Assembly (NCBI RefSeq): GCF_003228315.1
Contig: NZ_CP029693.1
Span: forward strand, 5,366,501 to 5,430,500
DNA: 64,000 nucleotides
Reading direction: 5' to 3'
From: Pseudomonas putida
GTDB taxonomy: Bacteria; Pseudomonadota; Gammaproteobacteria; Pseudomonadales; Pseudomonadaceae
Part shown: piece by piece, positions 51,466-60,651 of the stretch
How the letters are laid out: each line of letters begins with the position of its first letter
Numbering within the stretch: position 1 is the first letter of the stretch
Made by a program: the position numbers and the translations under genes
Notes under the pieces: generated by a model
What the model was told of the DNA's origin: nothing
Databases searched by the model: none
The model's input: the letters and a program-made list of their open reading frames with translations, nothing else

Positions 51466-52020
51466 ATGAAAGCCTGGCGTGTCGTAGCGATCGCCTTGTC
51501 GTTCCTGCTGCTCAGTGGCTGCCTGGTGACCTTCAAGGAGCCGCTGCCCACGAGTGAGCCTGCGCCCAAGGGGCTGCTCGGCAAATGGACCAGCACCAAC
51601 GCCTGGGGCGAGCCGGTCAACCTGGAACTGACCCGCGTCGGCGACAACCGCTATCAGGCTGTCAGCTACTTCAGGGCCAGGCCCGGGGAGCGCGAAGCCT
51701 ATCCGTTCACGGTGTCGCGCCACGGCAGCCGCTGGTATCTGTCGGCGAAGGTGCCGGCCCAGTTCGGCGGGCATTTCACCATTGCCGGGTTCGAACTCAC
51801 CGATAAGCATGAATTGGTGGTCTACAACCTCGACCTCGAGCAAATCAAACAGGTCTTGGGGCAGAAAACGCTCAGTGGCGAAAGCTTCCATACCGATGAT
51901 GGCGATGGCGTGTTGATCGACAGCCATATGGACCAGGTGTCCGCCTATCTCGACGACCCGGCCAATTCCGATGTGTTCGTCGAAGCGGTACGCTACCAGC
52001 ACCAGGCCAAAGCCAAATAA
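51466..52020 (+). CDS. Lipoprotein of unknown function
   Basis: A 184-residue lipoprotein with signal peptide and lipobox LLLSGC (Cys20). The mature part starts LVTFKEPLP and is a beta-rich domain (GLLGKWTSTNAWGEPVNLELTRVGDNRYQAVSYF) resembling lipocalin or calycin-like small lipoproteins. It lies upstream of the QEGLA protein, with 27 bp between them, an arrangement seen as PA3698-PA3697. Confidence 0.85.
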   Translation: MKAWRVVAIALSFLLLSGCLVTFKEPLPTSEPAPKGLLGKWTSTNAWGEPVNLELTRVGDNRYQAVSYFRARPGEREAYPFTVSRHGSRWYLSAKVPAQFGGHFTIAGFELTDKHELVVYNLDLEQIKQVLGQKTLSGESFHTDDGDGVLIDSHMDQVSAYLDDPANSDVFVEAVRYQHQAKAK

Positions 52021-52047
52021 CCATCACGTTTTCTTCAGGAGTTACCG

Positions 52048-53325
52048 GTGGACGATTACCAGCAGTCGATACGCATTCTGTCCGATCGCATTGTGCTGGC
52101 GCAGACGCCGATCCGTGTCCTTGATGCGGTCAAGTGGGACGACACCATCCGCAAGGGGTTCCTCAAGGCCAAGGGCAAGGAAATGCCGGCGGTGGATCGT
52201 GACTACTACCTCAACCGACCGCTGTCGTTCGACTCCAGCAAAGTGAAGCTGGAGTTCCAGAACATCGAGCGCGACATCACCCGCCAGCTCGGCCAGTTCA
52301 ACCCGGTCGGCCAGATCATGCGCCGCATGTGCAAGGAATACCGGATGGTGGTGCGCATGCTCGAAGCGCGCGGCACCGAGGACTTCGGCCTGATTTCCCA
52401 GGAACTGTACGGCGCGGCCTCCGACGCGTTCCATGCCGGCGACCCGACGCTGTCCGATCTGGGCATGATGTTGTCCGAGTACCTGAACAACATCGACGGT
52501 CGTGGCGATCTGAAAGACGAGCCGAAGACGATGACTGCCAAGGATGCGGTCGAGATGCTGCAGCATCGCTTGAACAAGGTGTTCGGCGAGGCCGAAGAAA
52601 CCATTCGCGTGTTCGAGTCCGACGGGATCGTCGCCGATGCGGCGGCCGGCGCCGATTACATCAAGATTCGCACCGACGCGATGTTCAACCAGCGCGATGT
52701 GCGCGCCCTGGAAGTCCACGAAGGCCTGGTGCACGTCGGCACCACCCTCAACGGCCTGAACCAGCCGATCTGCACCTTCCTGGCCAAGGGCCCGCCCTCG
52801 TCGACGGTGACCCAGGAAGGCCTGGCGATCCTGATGGAAATCATCACCTTCGCGTCCTACCCGAGCCGCCTGCGCAAACTGACCAACCGCACCCGCGCCA
52901 TTCACATGGTGGAGGAGGGCGCGGACTTCCTGCAGGTGTTCGAATTCTTCCGCGAACAAGGCTTCGAAATGCCCGAGAGCTACAGCAACGCCAGCCGCGT
53001 TTTCCGCGGCTCGACGCCGACAGGTCTGCCGTTTACCAAAGACTTGTCCTACCTCAAGGGCTTCATCATGATTTACAACTATATTCAGCTGGCCGTGCGC
53101 AAGGGCAAGCTGGAGCAGATTCCGTTGCTGTTCTGCGGCAAGACGACGCTGGAGGACATGCGCACCCTGCGCCAGTTGGTGGATGAAGGCATGGTGGTGC
53201 CACCCAAGTACCTGCCGGAGCAGTTCCGCGACATGAACGCGTTGTCGGCGTGGATGTGCTTCTCCAACTTCCTCAACCACCTGAGCCTGGACCGGATCGA
53301 GGCGGATTACTCCAACATTTTGTGA
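52048..53325 (+). CDS. QEGLA-motif protein (DUF1704, tyrosine-carboxypeptidase-like)
   Basis: The 425-residue protein carries the family-defining TVTQEGLAILMEIITFASYPSR and the His-rich RALEVHEGLVHVGTTLNG motif, the HExxxH-like metal site of the DUF1704/MATCAP fold. It is annotated as 'flavohemoglobin expression-modulating QEGLA protein'. A metallopeptidase activity is plausible from the fold; the bacterial substrate is unknown. GTG start, with CAGGAG upstream. Confidence 0.88.
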   Translation: MDDYQQSIRILSDRIVLAQTPIRVLDAVKWDDTIRKGFLKAKGKEMPAVDRDYYLNRPLSFDSSKVKLEFQNIERDITRQLGQFNPVGQIMRRMCKEYRMVVRMLEARGTEDFGLISQELYGAASDAFHAGDPTLSDLGMMLSEYLNNIDGRGDLKDEPKTMTAKDAVEMLQHRLNKVFGEAEETIRVFESDGIVADAAAGADYIKIRTDAMFNQRDVRALEVHEGLVHVGTTLNGLNQPICTFLAKGPPSSTVTQEGLAILMEIITFASYPSRLRKLTNRTRAIHMVEEGADFLQVFEFFREQGFEMPESYSNASRVFRGSTPTGLPFTKDLSYLKGFIMIYNYIQLAVRKGKLEQIPLLFCGKTTLEDMRTLRQLVDEGMVVPPKYLPEQFRDMNALSAWMCFSNFLNHLSLDRIEADYSNIL

Positions 53326-53336
53326 TCGACACGTCC

Positions 53337-53432
53337 CCTGTAGGAGCAAAGCTTGCTCGCGATGACGGCGCTACATTCAACGCATGCATTGCCGGATATA
53401 CCGCCATCGCGAGCAAGCTTTGCTCCTACAGG
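53337..53432. repeat. REP inverted pair (GCAAAGCTT variant)
   Basis: CCTGTAGGAGCAAAGCTTGCTCGCGATG (53337-53364) and CATCGCGAGCAAGCTTTGCTCCTACAGG (53405-53432) lie between the QEGLA and hydrolase genes. Confidence 0.9.
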
Positions 53433-53471
53433 TACCGTGTTTCAGCCCCATTTCCTGCGAGGTTTCATCGG

Positions 53472-54386
53472 ATGAGAATCCTCGGCATGCTCTGCCTCCT
53501 CCTGGCCCTGAGCGGTTGCAGCTCTCTGCTGTTCTACCCCGAGCCCGGCCAGTTGTTCACTCCGGAAAAAGCCCATCTCGAATACCGCGAAATCACTCTG
53601 ACCACCGCCGATGGCCTCAAGTTGAACGCTTGGTGGCTGCCAGCGAAAAAGGGCGTCGAGGTCAAAGGCACGGTGCTGCACCTGCACGGCAACGGCGGCA
53701 ATCTGCCCATGCACTTGGGGGGTAGTTACTGGTTGCCGGAGCAGGGCTATCAAGTGCTGTTGATTGACTATCGCGGTTACGGCCTGTCCGAAGGCAAGCC
53801 GAGCCTGCCGGCGATCTATCAGGACATTGATGCAGCCTTCAAATGGCTCGACGAAGCGCCTGAGGTCAAGGGCAAGCCGCTGATCCTGCTCGGGCAGAGC
53901 CTGGGTGGTTCGATGGCTGTTCACTATCTGGCCCAGCATCCCGAACACCAGAAGCAACTCAAGGCCTTCGTGCTCGATGGTGTTCCCGCCAGTTACCGCA
54001 GTGTCGGCCAGTACGCGCTGAGCAACTCCTGGTTGTTCTGGACGTTCCAGGTGCCGTTGTCCTGGCTGGTGCCGGACGGCGACAGCGCGATCAACTCCAT
54101 GGCCCAACTCAAGGGCGTGCCAAAACTGATCTACCACAGCATCGACGATCCGATCGTGCCCCTTTCCAACGGCATCCGTCTGTATCAAGCTGCGCCGCCG
54201 CCGCGCGTCCTGCAACTGACCCGTGGCGGCCATGTGCAGACCTTCGCCGACCCTGTCTGGCGCAAGGTCATGCTGCGCTACCTTGAAGACCCGCAGCATT
54301 TCAACGGCCTGCGCCGCCTGGCAGAAGTGCCCAACTACCCGGCACCCCAGAATTCAGAAGATGAACCACCAGAGAGCCCGCAATGA
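53472..54386 (+). CDS. Alpha/beta hydrolase lipoprotein
   Basis: A 304-residue lipoprotein: MRILGMLCLLLALSGCSS has lipobox ALSGC. The alpha/beta-hydrolase core has HLHGNGGN (oxyanion), LIDYRGYGLSEG, nucleophile GQSLGG, acid HSIDDPIVP and His in RGGHVQTF. This is the BEM46/YfhR-like family of membrane-associated hydrolases. The start is the ATG at 53472; the open frame further upstream runs through REP sequence. Its stop overlaps the next gene by 4 bp. Confidence 0.88.
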   Translation: MRILGMLCLLLALSGCSSLLFYPEPGQLFTPEKAHLEYREITLTTADGLKLNAWWLPAKKGVEVKGTVLHLHGNGGNLPMHLGGSYWLPEQGYQVLLIDYRGYGLSEGKPSLPAIYQDIDAAFKWLDEAPEVKGKPLILLGQSLGGSMAVHYLAQHPEHQKQLKAFVLDGVPASYRSVGQYALSNSWLFWTFQVPLSWLVPDGDSAINSMAQLKGVPKLIYHSIDDPIVPLSNGIRLYQAAPPPRVLQLTRGGHVQTFADPVWRKVMLRYLEDPQHFNGLRRLAEVPNYPAPQNSEDEPPESPQ

Positions 54387-54712
54387 GTGAAGAACGTAAC
54401 GCCATCCCGCTGATCATCACCGGTATCTGCAGCATCCTCGGCACTGTCGGTGCCCTGTGGTGGTACGGCTACCTGCACTTCGCCAAGCCTGAGGATGCGT
54501 TGCTGCTCAACGAGTTCACCATGCTCAAGACCGTGCCGGGGGAAGACTACCGGGTCTCCCTGGAGCCGGCGGCGCAAGTGGCACAGTGCATCGATGGGGT
54601 GTTGGTGTTGTTTGATACCGAGCAGAAGGGATTGACTGGCGTGCTGATCAACGACAAGAAGAAAGCGGTGCGGTGCATGGGGCAGGAAACCCCGCAGAAA
54701 CTGCAGCCATAA
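54383..54712 (+). CDS. Small membrane-anchored hypothetical protein
   Basis: A 109-residue protein with one N-terminal helix (NAIPLIITGICSILGTVGALWWYGYLHF) and a short extracytoplasmic domain with one Cys pair (VAQCIDG; KAVRCMGQE). It is translationally coupled to the hydrolase lipoprotein gene (ATGA overlap). It corresponds in position to PA3694, function unknown. Confidence 0.8.
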   Translation: MSEERNAIPLIITGICSILGTVGALWWYGYLHFAKPEDALLLNEFTMLKTVPGEDYRVSLEPAAQVAQCIDGVLVLFDTEQKGLTGVLINDKKKAVRCMGQETPQKLQP

Positions 54713-54721
54713 ACCAATCCA

Positions 54722-54813
54722 GTGTAGGAGCGAGCCTGCTCGCGATGGCGGTCTGACATTCAACATTGATGTTGATTGATATACCGCTATCGCGAGCAGG
54801 CTCGCTCCTACAG
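54722..54813. repeat. REP inverted pair
   Basis: GTGTAGGAGCGAGCCTGCTCGCGATGG (from 54722) and ATCGCGAGCAGGCTCGCTCCTACAGG (to 54814) lie between the convergent PA3694-like and lptF genes. Confidence 0.9.
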
Positions 54814-54832
54814 GTTTATGTGAAACGACGAT

Positions 54833-55645
54833 TTATTGGGTGTTGGCACTCACCGCGGACCGCGGGATCACCGGCTGGTTGTCATTGGAAATCGTCACTT
54901 CCACCCGACGGTTCTGCGCGCGACCCGAGACGCTGGTGTTATCCGCCACCGGATACTCCTTGCCGTAACCCTGAGCAACGATGCGCGTCGGATCGACGCC
55001 CATCTTCACCAGCGCCATGCGCACCGAGCTGGCGCGACGTTCAGACAATGACTGGTTGTGCGACGCCGTACCGGTGCTGTCGGTGTATCCCTCGACGATC
55101 ACTTTGCGATCCGGATTTTCCTGAAGGTACTGCGCCAGTTTGTTGATGTTCATCATGCCGTTGGATTTCAGCTCGGCCTTGTCAGTGGCAAACAGCACGT
55201 CACCGAAGGTCACCAGCGTGCCGCGATCGGTCTGTTTGGCGTTGAGGCTGTCCTGCAGTTGTTTGATCTGCTGGTCACGCGCATCCAGACGCGCCTGGGC
55301 CCGTTGCGCAGAGGCGTCTTTCATCTGGGCCTCGGCGGTGCGCAGGGCGATAGTCTGCTTCGCCACTTCGACACGCTGGTTGGTCAGGTACGCCAGTTGA
55401 TCGACCTTGGCCGGGTCTTCCTTATCCAGATAGGCCTTGTCGGCCTTGTCCAGGTAATCGCTGGCGTCCTTGGTTTCCAGGGCCGCGACTTTGCTCGCTT
55501 GCGGGTCGGCTTGCAGGGCGCTGTAGTTGGTGCGGGCCTGCTCAAGGCTGGGGTTCGGTGGCGTCGAACACGCCGCCAGCGCAATGCTGGCGGCCAGCAG
55601 GGCGGGGATCATCAAATGTTTGGAATGGATGTTTTTGGAAATCAT
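54833..55645 (-). CDS. lptF: OmpA-family lipoprotein LptF
   Basis: The 270-residue lipoprotein has signal peptide ending ALAAC (MISKNIHSKHLMIPALLAASIALAAC), a DUF4398 helical region (LEQARTNYSALQADPQASKVAALETKDASDYLDKADKAY) and a coiled coil. The C-terminal OmpA peptidoglycan-binding domain (VIVEGYTDSTGTASHNQSLSERRASSVRMALVKMGVDPTRIVAQGYGKEYPVADN) follows. LptF in P. aeruginosa (PA3692) is an AlgU-controlled outer-membrane protein helping survival under stress. It is followed 3' by a REP pair. Confidence 0.88.
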   Translation of the reverse strand: MISKNIHSKHLMIPALLAASIALAACSTPPNPSLEQARTNYSALQADPQASKVAALETKDASDYLDKADKAYLDKEDPAKVDQLAYLTNQRVEVAKQTIALRTAEAQMKDASAQRAQARLDARDQQIKQLQDSLNAKQTDRGTLVTFGDVLFATDKAELKSNGMMNINKLAQYLQENPDRKVIVEGYTDSTGTASHNQSLSERRASSVRMALVKMGVDPTRIVAQGYGKEYPVADNTSVSGRAQNRRVEVTISNDNQPVIPRSAVSANTQ

Positions 55646-55687
55646 GGCTTCGTCCTTTTAGTCGATTGAAGAGTGCGTCGCGCGTCG

Positions 55688-56101
55688 TTACTGGACGGTG
55701 CGCTGGCTTTCCTGACGCAGTTCCTGAACCCCTTGGCGAGAGTCCTTCACCGTCTGTTTGGCTTTCATCGCCTGGGCCTTGCGCTCGGCCACGCGAGCGT
55801 CCCACTCAGCCTGTTCGGCGAGGGTCCGGGCCTGGTCGTATTGCTTGTCGTGCATGGCGATTTCGGCTTGTTTGAGCTTGTCCTGGGCGGCCTTCATTTC
55901 CACGGCGGCGAACTCGGTACCGCCTGCGCTGACCGCGCTGTTGACCGCTGATTCGGACACGGCGAACTGTTCGCTGGGTGGATTGCCGGCACAACCGGCC
56001 AGCACGAGGCTGCCGCCGATGGCCAGGGCTGCCATTTTCAGGCCGTGCAACGGGGTGAACGAGGATTTGCCTGTGCGGGTTTTCATGGTTTTCAACTCCA
56101 T
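55688..56101 (-). CDS. DUF4398 lipoprotein
   Basis: A 137-residue lipoprotein starting MELKTMKTRTGKSS (ATG at 56101 with AGGAG upstream; ATG 56086 also possible). Lipobox LVLAGC is followed by a helical DUF4398 domain (AGGTEFAAVEMKAAQDKLKQAEIAMHDKQYDQARTLAEQAEWDARVAERKAQAMK). It shares this helical domain with the LptF N-terminus and lies just upstream in the same direction, so the two are one operon (PA3691-PA3692 in P. aeruginosa). Confidence 0.85.
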   Translation of the reverse strand: MELKTMKTRTGKSSFTPLHGLKMAALAIGGSLVLAGCAGNPPSEQFAVSESAVNSAVSAGGTEFAAVEMKAAQDKLKQAEIAMHDKQYDQARTLAEQAEWDARVAERKAQAMKAKQTVKDSRQGVQELRQESQRTVQ

Positions 56102-56301
56102 TGGGCTTACTCCTGAACAACTGAAAAATCCATCCTGGGCAAGGAGCCGCAACCTTCGTTTTCGGGGCGTTTTGAAACGGCCGTCCCAGGCGTGGTTACT
56201 TGGGTTGACCCGGGGCGTTTTTTAAAAGTTCAGAGAAATTGGCCAGGGGTTGGAAAACCTTTGACCGAATGGGCAGGGCTTTGGAGCGAGGATTTTGACG
56301 T

Positions 56302-56404
56302 TTGTAGGAGCGAGCCTGCTCGCGATGGACTTCGATACACCGCGTTGATTCAGGCATCACGCGTTATCGTTGACGACCATCGCGAGCAGGCTCGCTCCTA
56401 CAGG
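56302..56404. repeat. REP inverted pair
   Basis: TTGTAGGAGCGAGCCTGCTCGCGATGG (56302-56328) and CCATCGCGAGCAGGCTCGCTCCTACAGG (to 56404) lie in the space between the DUF4398 gene and the small gene at 56422, which points toward them. Confidence 0.9.
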
Positions 56405-56421
56405 GTGATCACAGGAGAGAA

Positions 56422-56766
56422 TCAGTGTTTCTGCTTGTCGTGACCGGCCGACAAATCGTGCAGGTGACGACGCGACAACGCCAGGAAACGCGGCGTCGGG
56501 CCGATGTCTTCATACAGCGGATCGCCTTCCTCATCCGTGGCGACCACGGTCGAACCCTTCACATAGGGAAAGCTTTTTTCCAGCTCTTCCAGCGCGGCGC
56601 CAATCAGTTCGCCGAGCAGTTCTTCCGGTTGCCGCTTGGGGTACATGTCGATGATTGCCGCCAGTCTTGCGGCCGCTTCCACGTCCAGATGAATCGAGTA
56701 GCCGGTGTCGGTCAGGCGACCCTTGGCATTTTCTTCCCAGTGATGAGCCAGCTCGCGGATTTTCAT
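56422..56766 (-). CDS. Conserved hypothetical protein
   Basis: A 114-residue protein (MKIRELAHHWEENAKGRLTDTGYSIHLDVEAAARLAAIIDMYPKRQPEELLGELIGAALEELE) of Pseudomonas and relatives, in the position of PA3688 next to ppc. It is helical, acidic and soluble; no motif is recognised. Some databases label it a type 1 pili tip component without evidence. It diverges from ppc across 211 bp. Confidence 0.8.
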   Translation of the reverse strand: MKIRELAHHWEENAKGRLTDTGYSIHLDVEAAARLAAIIDMYPKRQPEELLGELIGAALEELEKSFPYVKGSTVVATDEEGDPLYEDIGPTPRFLALSRRHLHDLSAGHDKQKH

Positions 56767-56977
56767 AATGACCTCGTGGCACGCCTGCTCGTGGCAGGCC
56801 GGTGGGTGTCCGGCATTGGCCGGCGAAAGCCGTTGTACGGCTTATTGTTCAGACTAGCTTCTGCCTTGAAGGTTTAAAGACCCTTCGTCGTCCGGGTTGT
56901 AAGAAACGGCCTGGAACGGCACTCTGGCCAGTGAATGAGTGACTTGGCCGCCCGGATTCTTTGCTGGAGAACTGCTG

Positions 56978-59608
56978 ATGACCGATATTGATGCACGCTT
57001 GCGCGAGGACGTTCACCTGTTGGGTGAACTGTTGGGCAACACCATTCGTGAGCAGTACGGGGAGGGCTTTCTCGACAAGATCGAGCAGATCCGCAAGGGG
57101 GCCAAGGCGGATCGTCGCGGCTCGATGGACGCCGAATTGAGCGCGAGTCTCAATCAACTGACTGAAGACGAATTGCTGCCGGTGGCGCGGGCGTTCAACC
57201 AGTTTCTCAACCTGGCCAACATCGCCGAGCAATATCAGCTGATTCACCGCCGCGACGAGTCGCAACCCGCGCCGTTCGAAGCTCGCGTGCTGCCGGAGCT
57301 GCTCGCTCGCTTGCGCGCAGAAGGCCACAGCGCCGAATCCCTGGCCCGGCAATTGGGCCGCCTGGAAATCGAGCTGGTGCTCACCGCGCACCCGACTGAA
57401 GTCGCGCGCCGCACGCTGATCCAGAAATACGACGCCATCGCCGCGCAACTGGCGGCTCAGGACCATCGTGACCTGACCACCGCCGAACGCGCGCAGATCC
57501 AGTCGACGCTGCAGCGCCTGATCGCCGAGGCCTGGCACACCGAGGAAATCCGCCGCACACGTCCGACACCGGTCGACGAAGCGAAATGGGGTTTCGCGGT
57601 GATCGAACATTCGCTGTGGCACGCCATTCCCAATTACCTGCGCAAGGCCGACCAGGCCCTGCATGCCGCCACCGGCTTGCGCCTGCCACTGGAGGCCGCG
57701 CCGATTCGCTTTGCCTCGTGGATGGGCGGCGATCGCGACGGCAATCCCAACGTCACCGCTCCCGTCACCCGTGAAGTGCTGCTGCTGGCGCGCTGGATGG
57801 CGGCCGATCTGTACTTGCGTGATGTCGATCATCTGGCCGCCGACCTGTCGATGCAGCAGGCCAGCGAAGCCCTGAAGGCCAAGGCGGGCGAGAGTGCCGA
57901 ACCCTATCGTGCGGTGCTCAAGCAGTTGCGCGAACGCCTGCGGGCCACGCGCAACTGGGCGCATTCCGCGTTGACCGCGCCGGTGCCCGCCACCGCCGAT
58001 GTGCTGCTAGACAACCGCGATCTGCTCGACCCGCTGGAGCTGTGCTACCACTCGCTGCACGAATGCGGCATGGGCGTGATCGCCGATGGTCCATTGCTTG
58101 ATTGCCTGCGCCGGGCGGTCACTTTCGGTCTGTTCCTGGTGCGTCTGGACGTGCGCCAGGATTCGTCGCGCCATAGTGCGGCCATGACCGAAATCACCGA
58201 TTACCTGGGCCTCGGTCGCTACGAAGACTGGAGCGAAGAGGCGCGCATCGACTTCCTCACCCGCGAACTGAACAACCGTCGACCGTTGCTGCCCGCCCAC
58301 TACAAACCGTCCGCCGACACCGCCGAAGTCCTGGCCACCTGCCGGGAAATCGCCGCCGCGCCCGCCGCATCCCTCGGTTCCTATGTGATCTCCATGGCCG
58401 GTGCCGCCTCCGATGTGCTGGCGGTACAACTGCTGCTCAAGGAGTCCGGCGTGTTGCGGCCGATGCGTGTGGTGCCGCTGTTCGAAACCCTGGCTGACCT
58501 CGACAACGCGGGCCCGGTGATCGAAAAACTGTTGCTGCTGCCGGGCTATCGCGCACGCCTGCAAGGGCCACAGGAAGTGATGATCGGCTACTCCGATTCG
58601 GCCAAGGACGCCGGCACCACGGCGGCGGCCTGGGCTCAGTATCGGGCGCAGGAGCGTCTGGTGGACATCTGCCGCGAGCAACAAGTGGAACTGCTGTTGT
58701 TCCACGGCCGTGGCGGCACCGTGGGCCGTGGCGGCGGCCCGGCGCATGCGGCGATTCTGTCGCAGCCACCGGGATCGGTGGCGGGACGTTTCCGCACCAC
58801 CGAACAGGGCGAAATGATTCGCTTCAAGTTCGGCCTGCCGGACATCGCCGAGCAGAACCTCAATCTGTATCTGGCCGCGGTACTGGAGGCGACCTTGCTG
58901 CCGCCACCACCACCGACGCCCGAGTGGCGGCATCTGATGGACGAACTGGCCGCCGACGGTGTCAGTGCCTATCGCGCCGTGGTGCGGGAAAATCCGCAAT
59001 TCGTCGAGTATTTCCGTCAGTCGACTCCGGAGCAGGAACTCGGTCGCCTGCCGTTGGGCAGCCGTCCGGCCAAGCGTCGCGCCGGTGGTATCGAAAGCCT
59101 GCGGGCGATCCCATGGATCTTCGGCTGGACCCAGACACGCCTGATGCTGCCGGCCTGGCTCGGCTGGGAAGCGGCCCTGAGCAAGGCGCTGGAGCGTGGC
59201 GAGGGCGAGTTTCTGGGGCAGATGCGTGAGCAGTGGCCGTTCTTCCGCACCCGCATCGATATGCTGGAGATGGTGCTGGCCAAGGCTGACTCGGACATTG
59301 CCCGGTCCTACGACGAGCGTCTGGTCGAGCCGGAACTGTTGCCGTTGGGCGCGCACTTACGCGACCTATTGTCGCAGGCATGCTCGATCGTTCTGGGGAT
59401 GACCGGTCAGTCTCAACTACTGGCACATAGCCCGGACACCCTCGAATTCATCCGCTTGCGCAACACTTACCTGGACCCGCTTCATCTATTGCAGGCCGAA
59501 TTGCTGGCCCGCTCACGACAACAGGAAGTGGCGCAGGGCAGCCCGGTGGAGCAGGCGCTGCTGGTGTCTGTGGCAGGGATTGCCGCCGGTTTGCGTAATA
59601 CCGGCTAA
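56978..59608 (+). CDS. ppc: Phosphoenolpyruvate carboxylase
   Basis: The 876-residue enzyme forms oxaloacetate from PEP and bicarbonate, replenishing the TCA cycle. Catalytic signatures are VLTAHPTEVARRT (His near 138), the Arg-rich FHGRGGTVGRGGGPAHAAI and GYSDSAKDAGTTAAAW. The C-terminus RNTG is the conserved end. The ATG at 56978 (MTDIDARLREDV) follows GGAGAA; the open frame to 56939 is not used. Length is normal for bacterial PEPC. Confidence 0.97.
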   Translation: MTDIDARLREDVHLLGELLGNTIREQYGEGFLDKIEQIRKGAKADRRGSMDAELSASLNQLTEDELLPVARAFNQFLNLANIAEQYQLIHRRDESQPAPFEARVLPELLARLRAEGHSAESLARQLGRLEIELVLTAHPTEVARRTLIQKYDAIAAQLAAQDHRDLTTAERAQIQSTLQRLIAEAWHTEEIRRTRPTPVDEAKWGFAVIEHSLWHAIPNYLRKADQALHAATGLRLPLEAAPIRFASWMGGDRDGNPNVTAPVTREVLLLARWMAADLYLRDVDHLAADLSMQQASEALKAKAGESAEPYRAVLKQLRERLRATRNWAHSALTAPVPATADVLLDNRDLLDPLELCYHSLHECGMGVIADGPLLDCLRRAVTFGLFLVRLDVRQDSSRHSAAMTEITDYLGLGRYEDWSEEARIDFLTRELNNRRPLLPAHYKPSADTAEVLATCREIAAAPAASLGSYVISMAGAASDVLAVQLLLKESGVLRPMRVVPLFETLADLDNAGPVIEKLLLLPGYRARLQGPQEVMIGYSDSAKDAGTTAAAWAQYRAQERLVDICREQQVELLLFHGRGGTVGRGGGPAHAAILSQPPGSVAGRFRTTEQGEMIRFKFGLPDIAEQNLNLYLAAVLEATLLPPPPPTPEWRHLMDELAADGVSAYRAVVRENPQFVEYFRQSTPEQELGRLPLGSRPAKRRAGGIESLRAIPWIFGWTQTRLMLPAWLGWEAALSKALERGEGEFLGQMREQWPFFRTRIDMLEMVLAKADSDIARSYDERLVEPELLPLGAHLRDLLSQACSIVLGMTGQSQLLAHSPDTLEFIRLRNTYLDPLHLLQAELLARSRQQEVAQGSPVEQALLVSVAGIAAGLRNTG

Positions 59609-59627
59609 GGTTTTTGCCGTGGGGTGA

Positions 59628-59653
59628 GGCATCCGGCGCGGGCGTCGGATGCC
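59628..59653 (+). terminator. Hairpin after ppc
   Basis: GGCATCCG (59628-59635) pairs with CGGATGCC (59646-59653), with GCG/CGT inner bases adding to the stem. The following bases GATTGCT are not a strong T run. The rest of the 290-bp gap to adk shows no repeat or ORF of note. Confidence 0.55.
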
Positions 59654-59895
59654 GATTGCTGGCGGCTGAAAAAGTACGGCCAGGCGACAGTTAATGATGG
59701 GGTTGCGACGATTGGAACCGCGCCAAATGGTCGCAGCAGGCAGCGGTTTCTCCGACTTTTGGCGGCTTGTGTGGGCGCAGCCTGCTGTGTATCTTGATCA
59801 GCCTTTGGCCGTTTGGGCGGTCACGACCCTTTTTTGAGATTGGCCCCACGAGGCGAATCTGACGTTATCCATATAAAAAATTGAGGAGCACATCG

Positions 59896-60543
59896 ATGCG
59901 CGTCATTCTGCTGGGAGCTCCCGGGGCCGGTAAAGGTACTCAGGCTAAGTTCATCACCGAGAAATTCGGCATTCCGCAAATCTCCACCGGCGACATGCTG
60001 CGTGCCGCCGTCAAGGCCGGCACCGAGCTGGGCATCAAGGCCAAGAGCATCATGGATGCCGGCGGCCTGGTCTCCGATGACCTGATCATCGCCCTGGTCA
60101 AGGACCGCATCGCCCAGGCCGACTGCGCCAAGGGTTTCCTGTTCGACGGTTTCCCGCGCACCATTCCTCAGGCTGAAGCCCTGGTGACTGCCGGCGTGGA
60201 GCTGGACGCGGTTGTTGAAATCGCCGTTGAAGACGAGGAAATCGTTCAGCGTATCGCCGGTCGCCGCGTTCACGAGGCCAGCGGCCGCGTGTACCACATC
60301 GTCTACAACCCGCCGAAAGTGGCCGGCAAGGACGACGTCACCGGTGAAGACCTGGTGCAGCGCAAGGACGACACCGAAGAAACCGTGCGTCATCGCCTGT
60401 CGGTCTACCACTCCCAGACCAAGCCGCTGGTGGACTTCTACCAGAAGCTGTCGGCAGCCAACGGCAAGCCGAAGTACAGCCACATCGAAGGCGTCGGTTC
60501 GGTAGAAGCGATCACCGCCAAGGTGCTTGCAGCCCTGAGCTGA
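59896..60543 (+). CDS. adk: Adenylate kinase
   Basis: The 215-residue kinase has P-loop GAPGAGKGTQ (7-16), the NMP site and Asp-rich LFDGFPRTIPQAE, and the LID GRRVHEASGRVYHIVYNPPKVAGKDDVTGEDLVQRKDD. It converts ATP plus AMP to two ADP. ATG at 59896 with GAGGAG upstream; an in-frame TTG at 59881 is less likely. It is followed by a hairpin terminator and tsaB. Confidence 0.97.
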   Translation: MRVILLGAPGAGKGTQAKFITEKFGIPQISTGDMLRAAVKAGTELGIKAKSIMDAGGLVSDDLIIALVKDRIAQADCAKGFLFDGFPRTIPQAEALVTAGVELDAVVEIAVEDEEIVQRIAGRRVHEASGRVYHIVYNPPKVAGKDDVTGEDLVQRKDDTEETVRHRLSVYHSQTKPLVDFYQKLSAANGKPKYSHIEGVGSVEAITAKVLAALS

Positions 60544-60567
60544 AAAACCTGATCCGCTGCATCATCC

Positions 60568-60587
60568 ACGGCCCGCTTGCGGGCCGT
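60568..60587 (+). terminator. Terminator hairpin between adk and tsaB
   Basis: ACGGCCC (60568-60574) pairs with GGGCCGT (60581-60587), extended to the GC pairs and closing loop GCTTGC. AGTTGTTTAT follows. It may be partial, since tsaB starts 65 bp later and TTATACT at 60594-60600 gives tsaB a possible -10. Confidence 0.75.
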
Positions 60588-60651
60588 AGTTGTTTATACT
60601 GACGCCCTTTTTCCGATTTCTCTTTTTACCAACCCTCTTGTGGAAACATCG

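Noticed and set aside
60577..60651. Upstream start for tsaB at 60577
   Set aside because: It would add 25 residues overlapping the terminator; the conserved N-terminus STLLALDTATE starts at the ATG at 60652.
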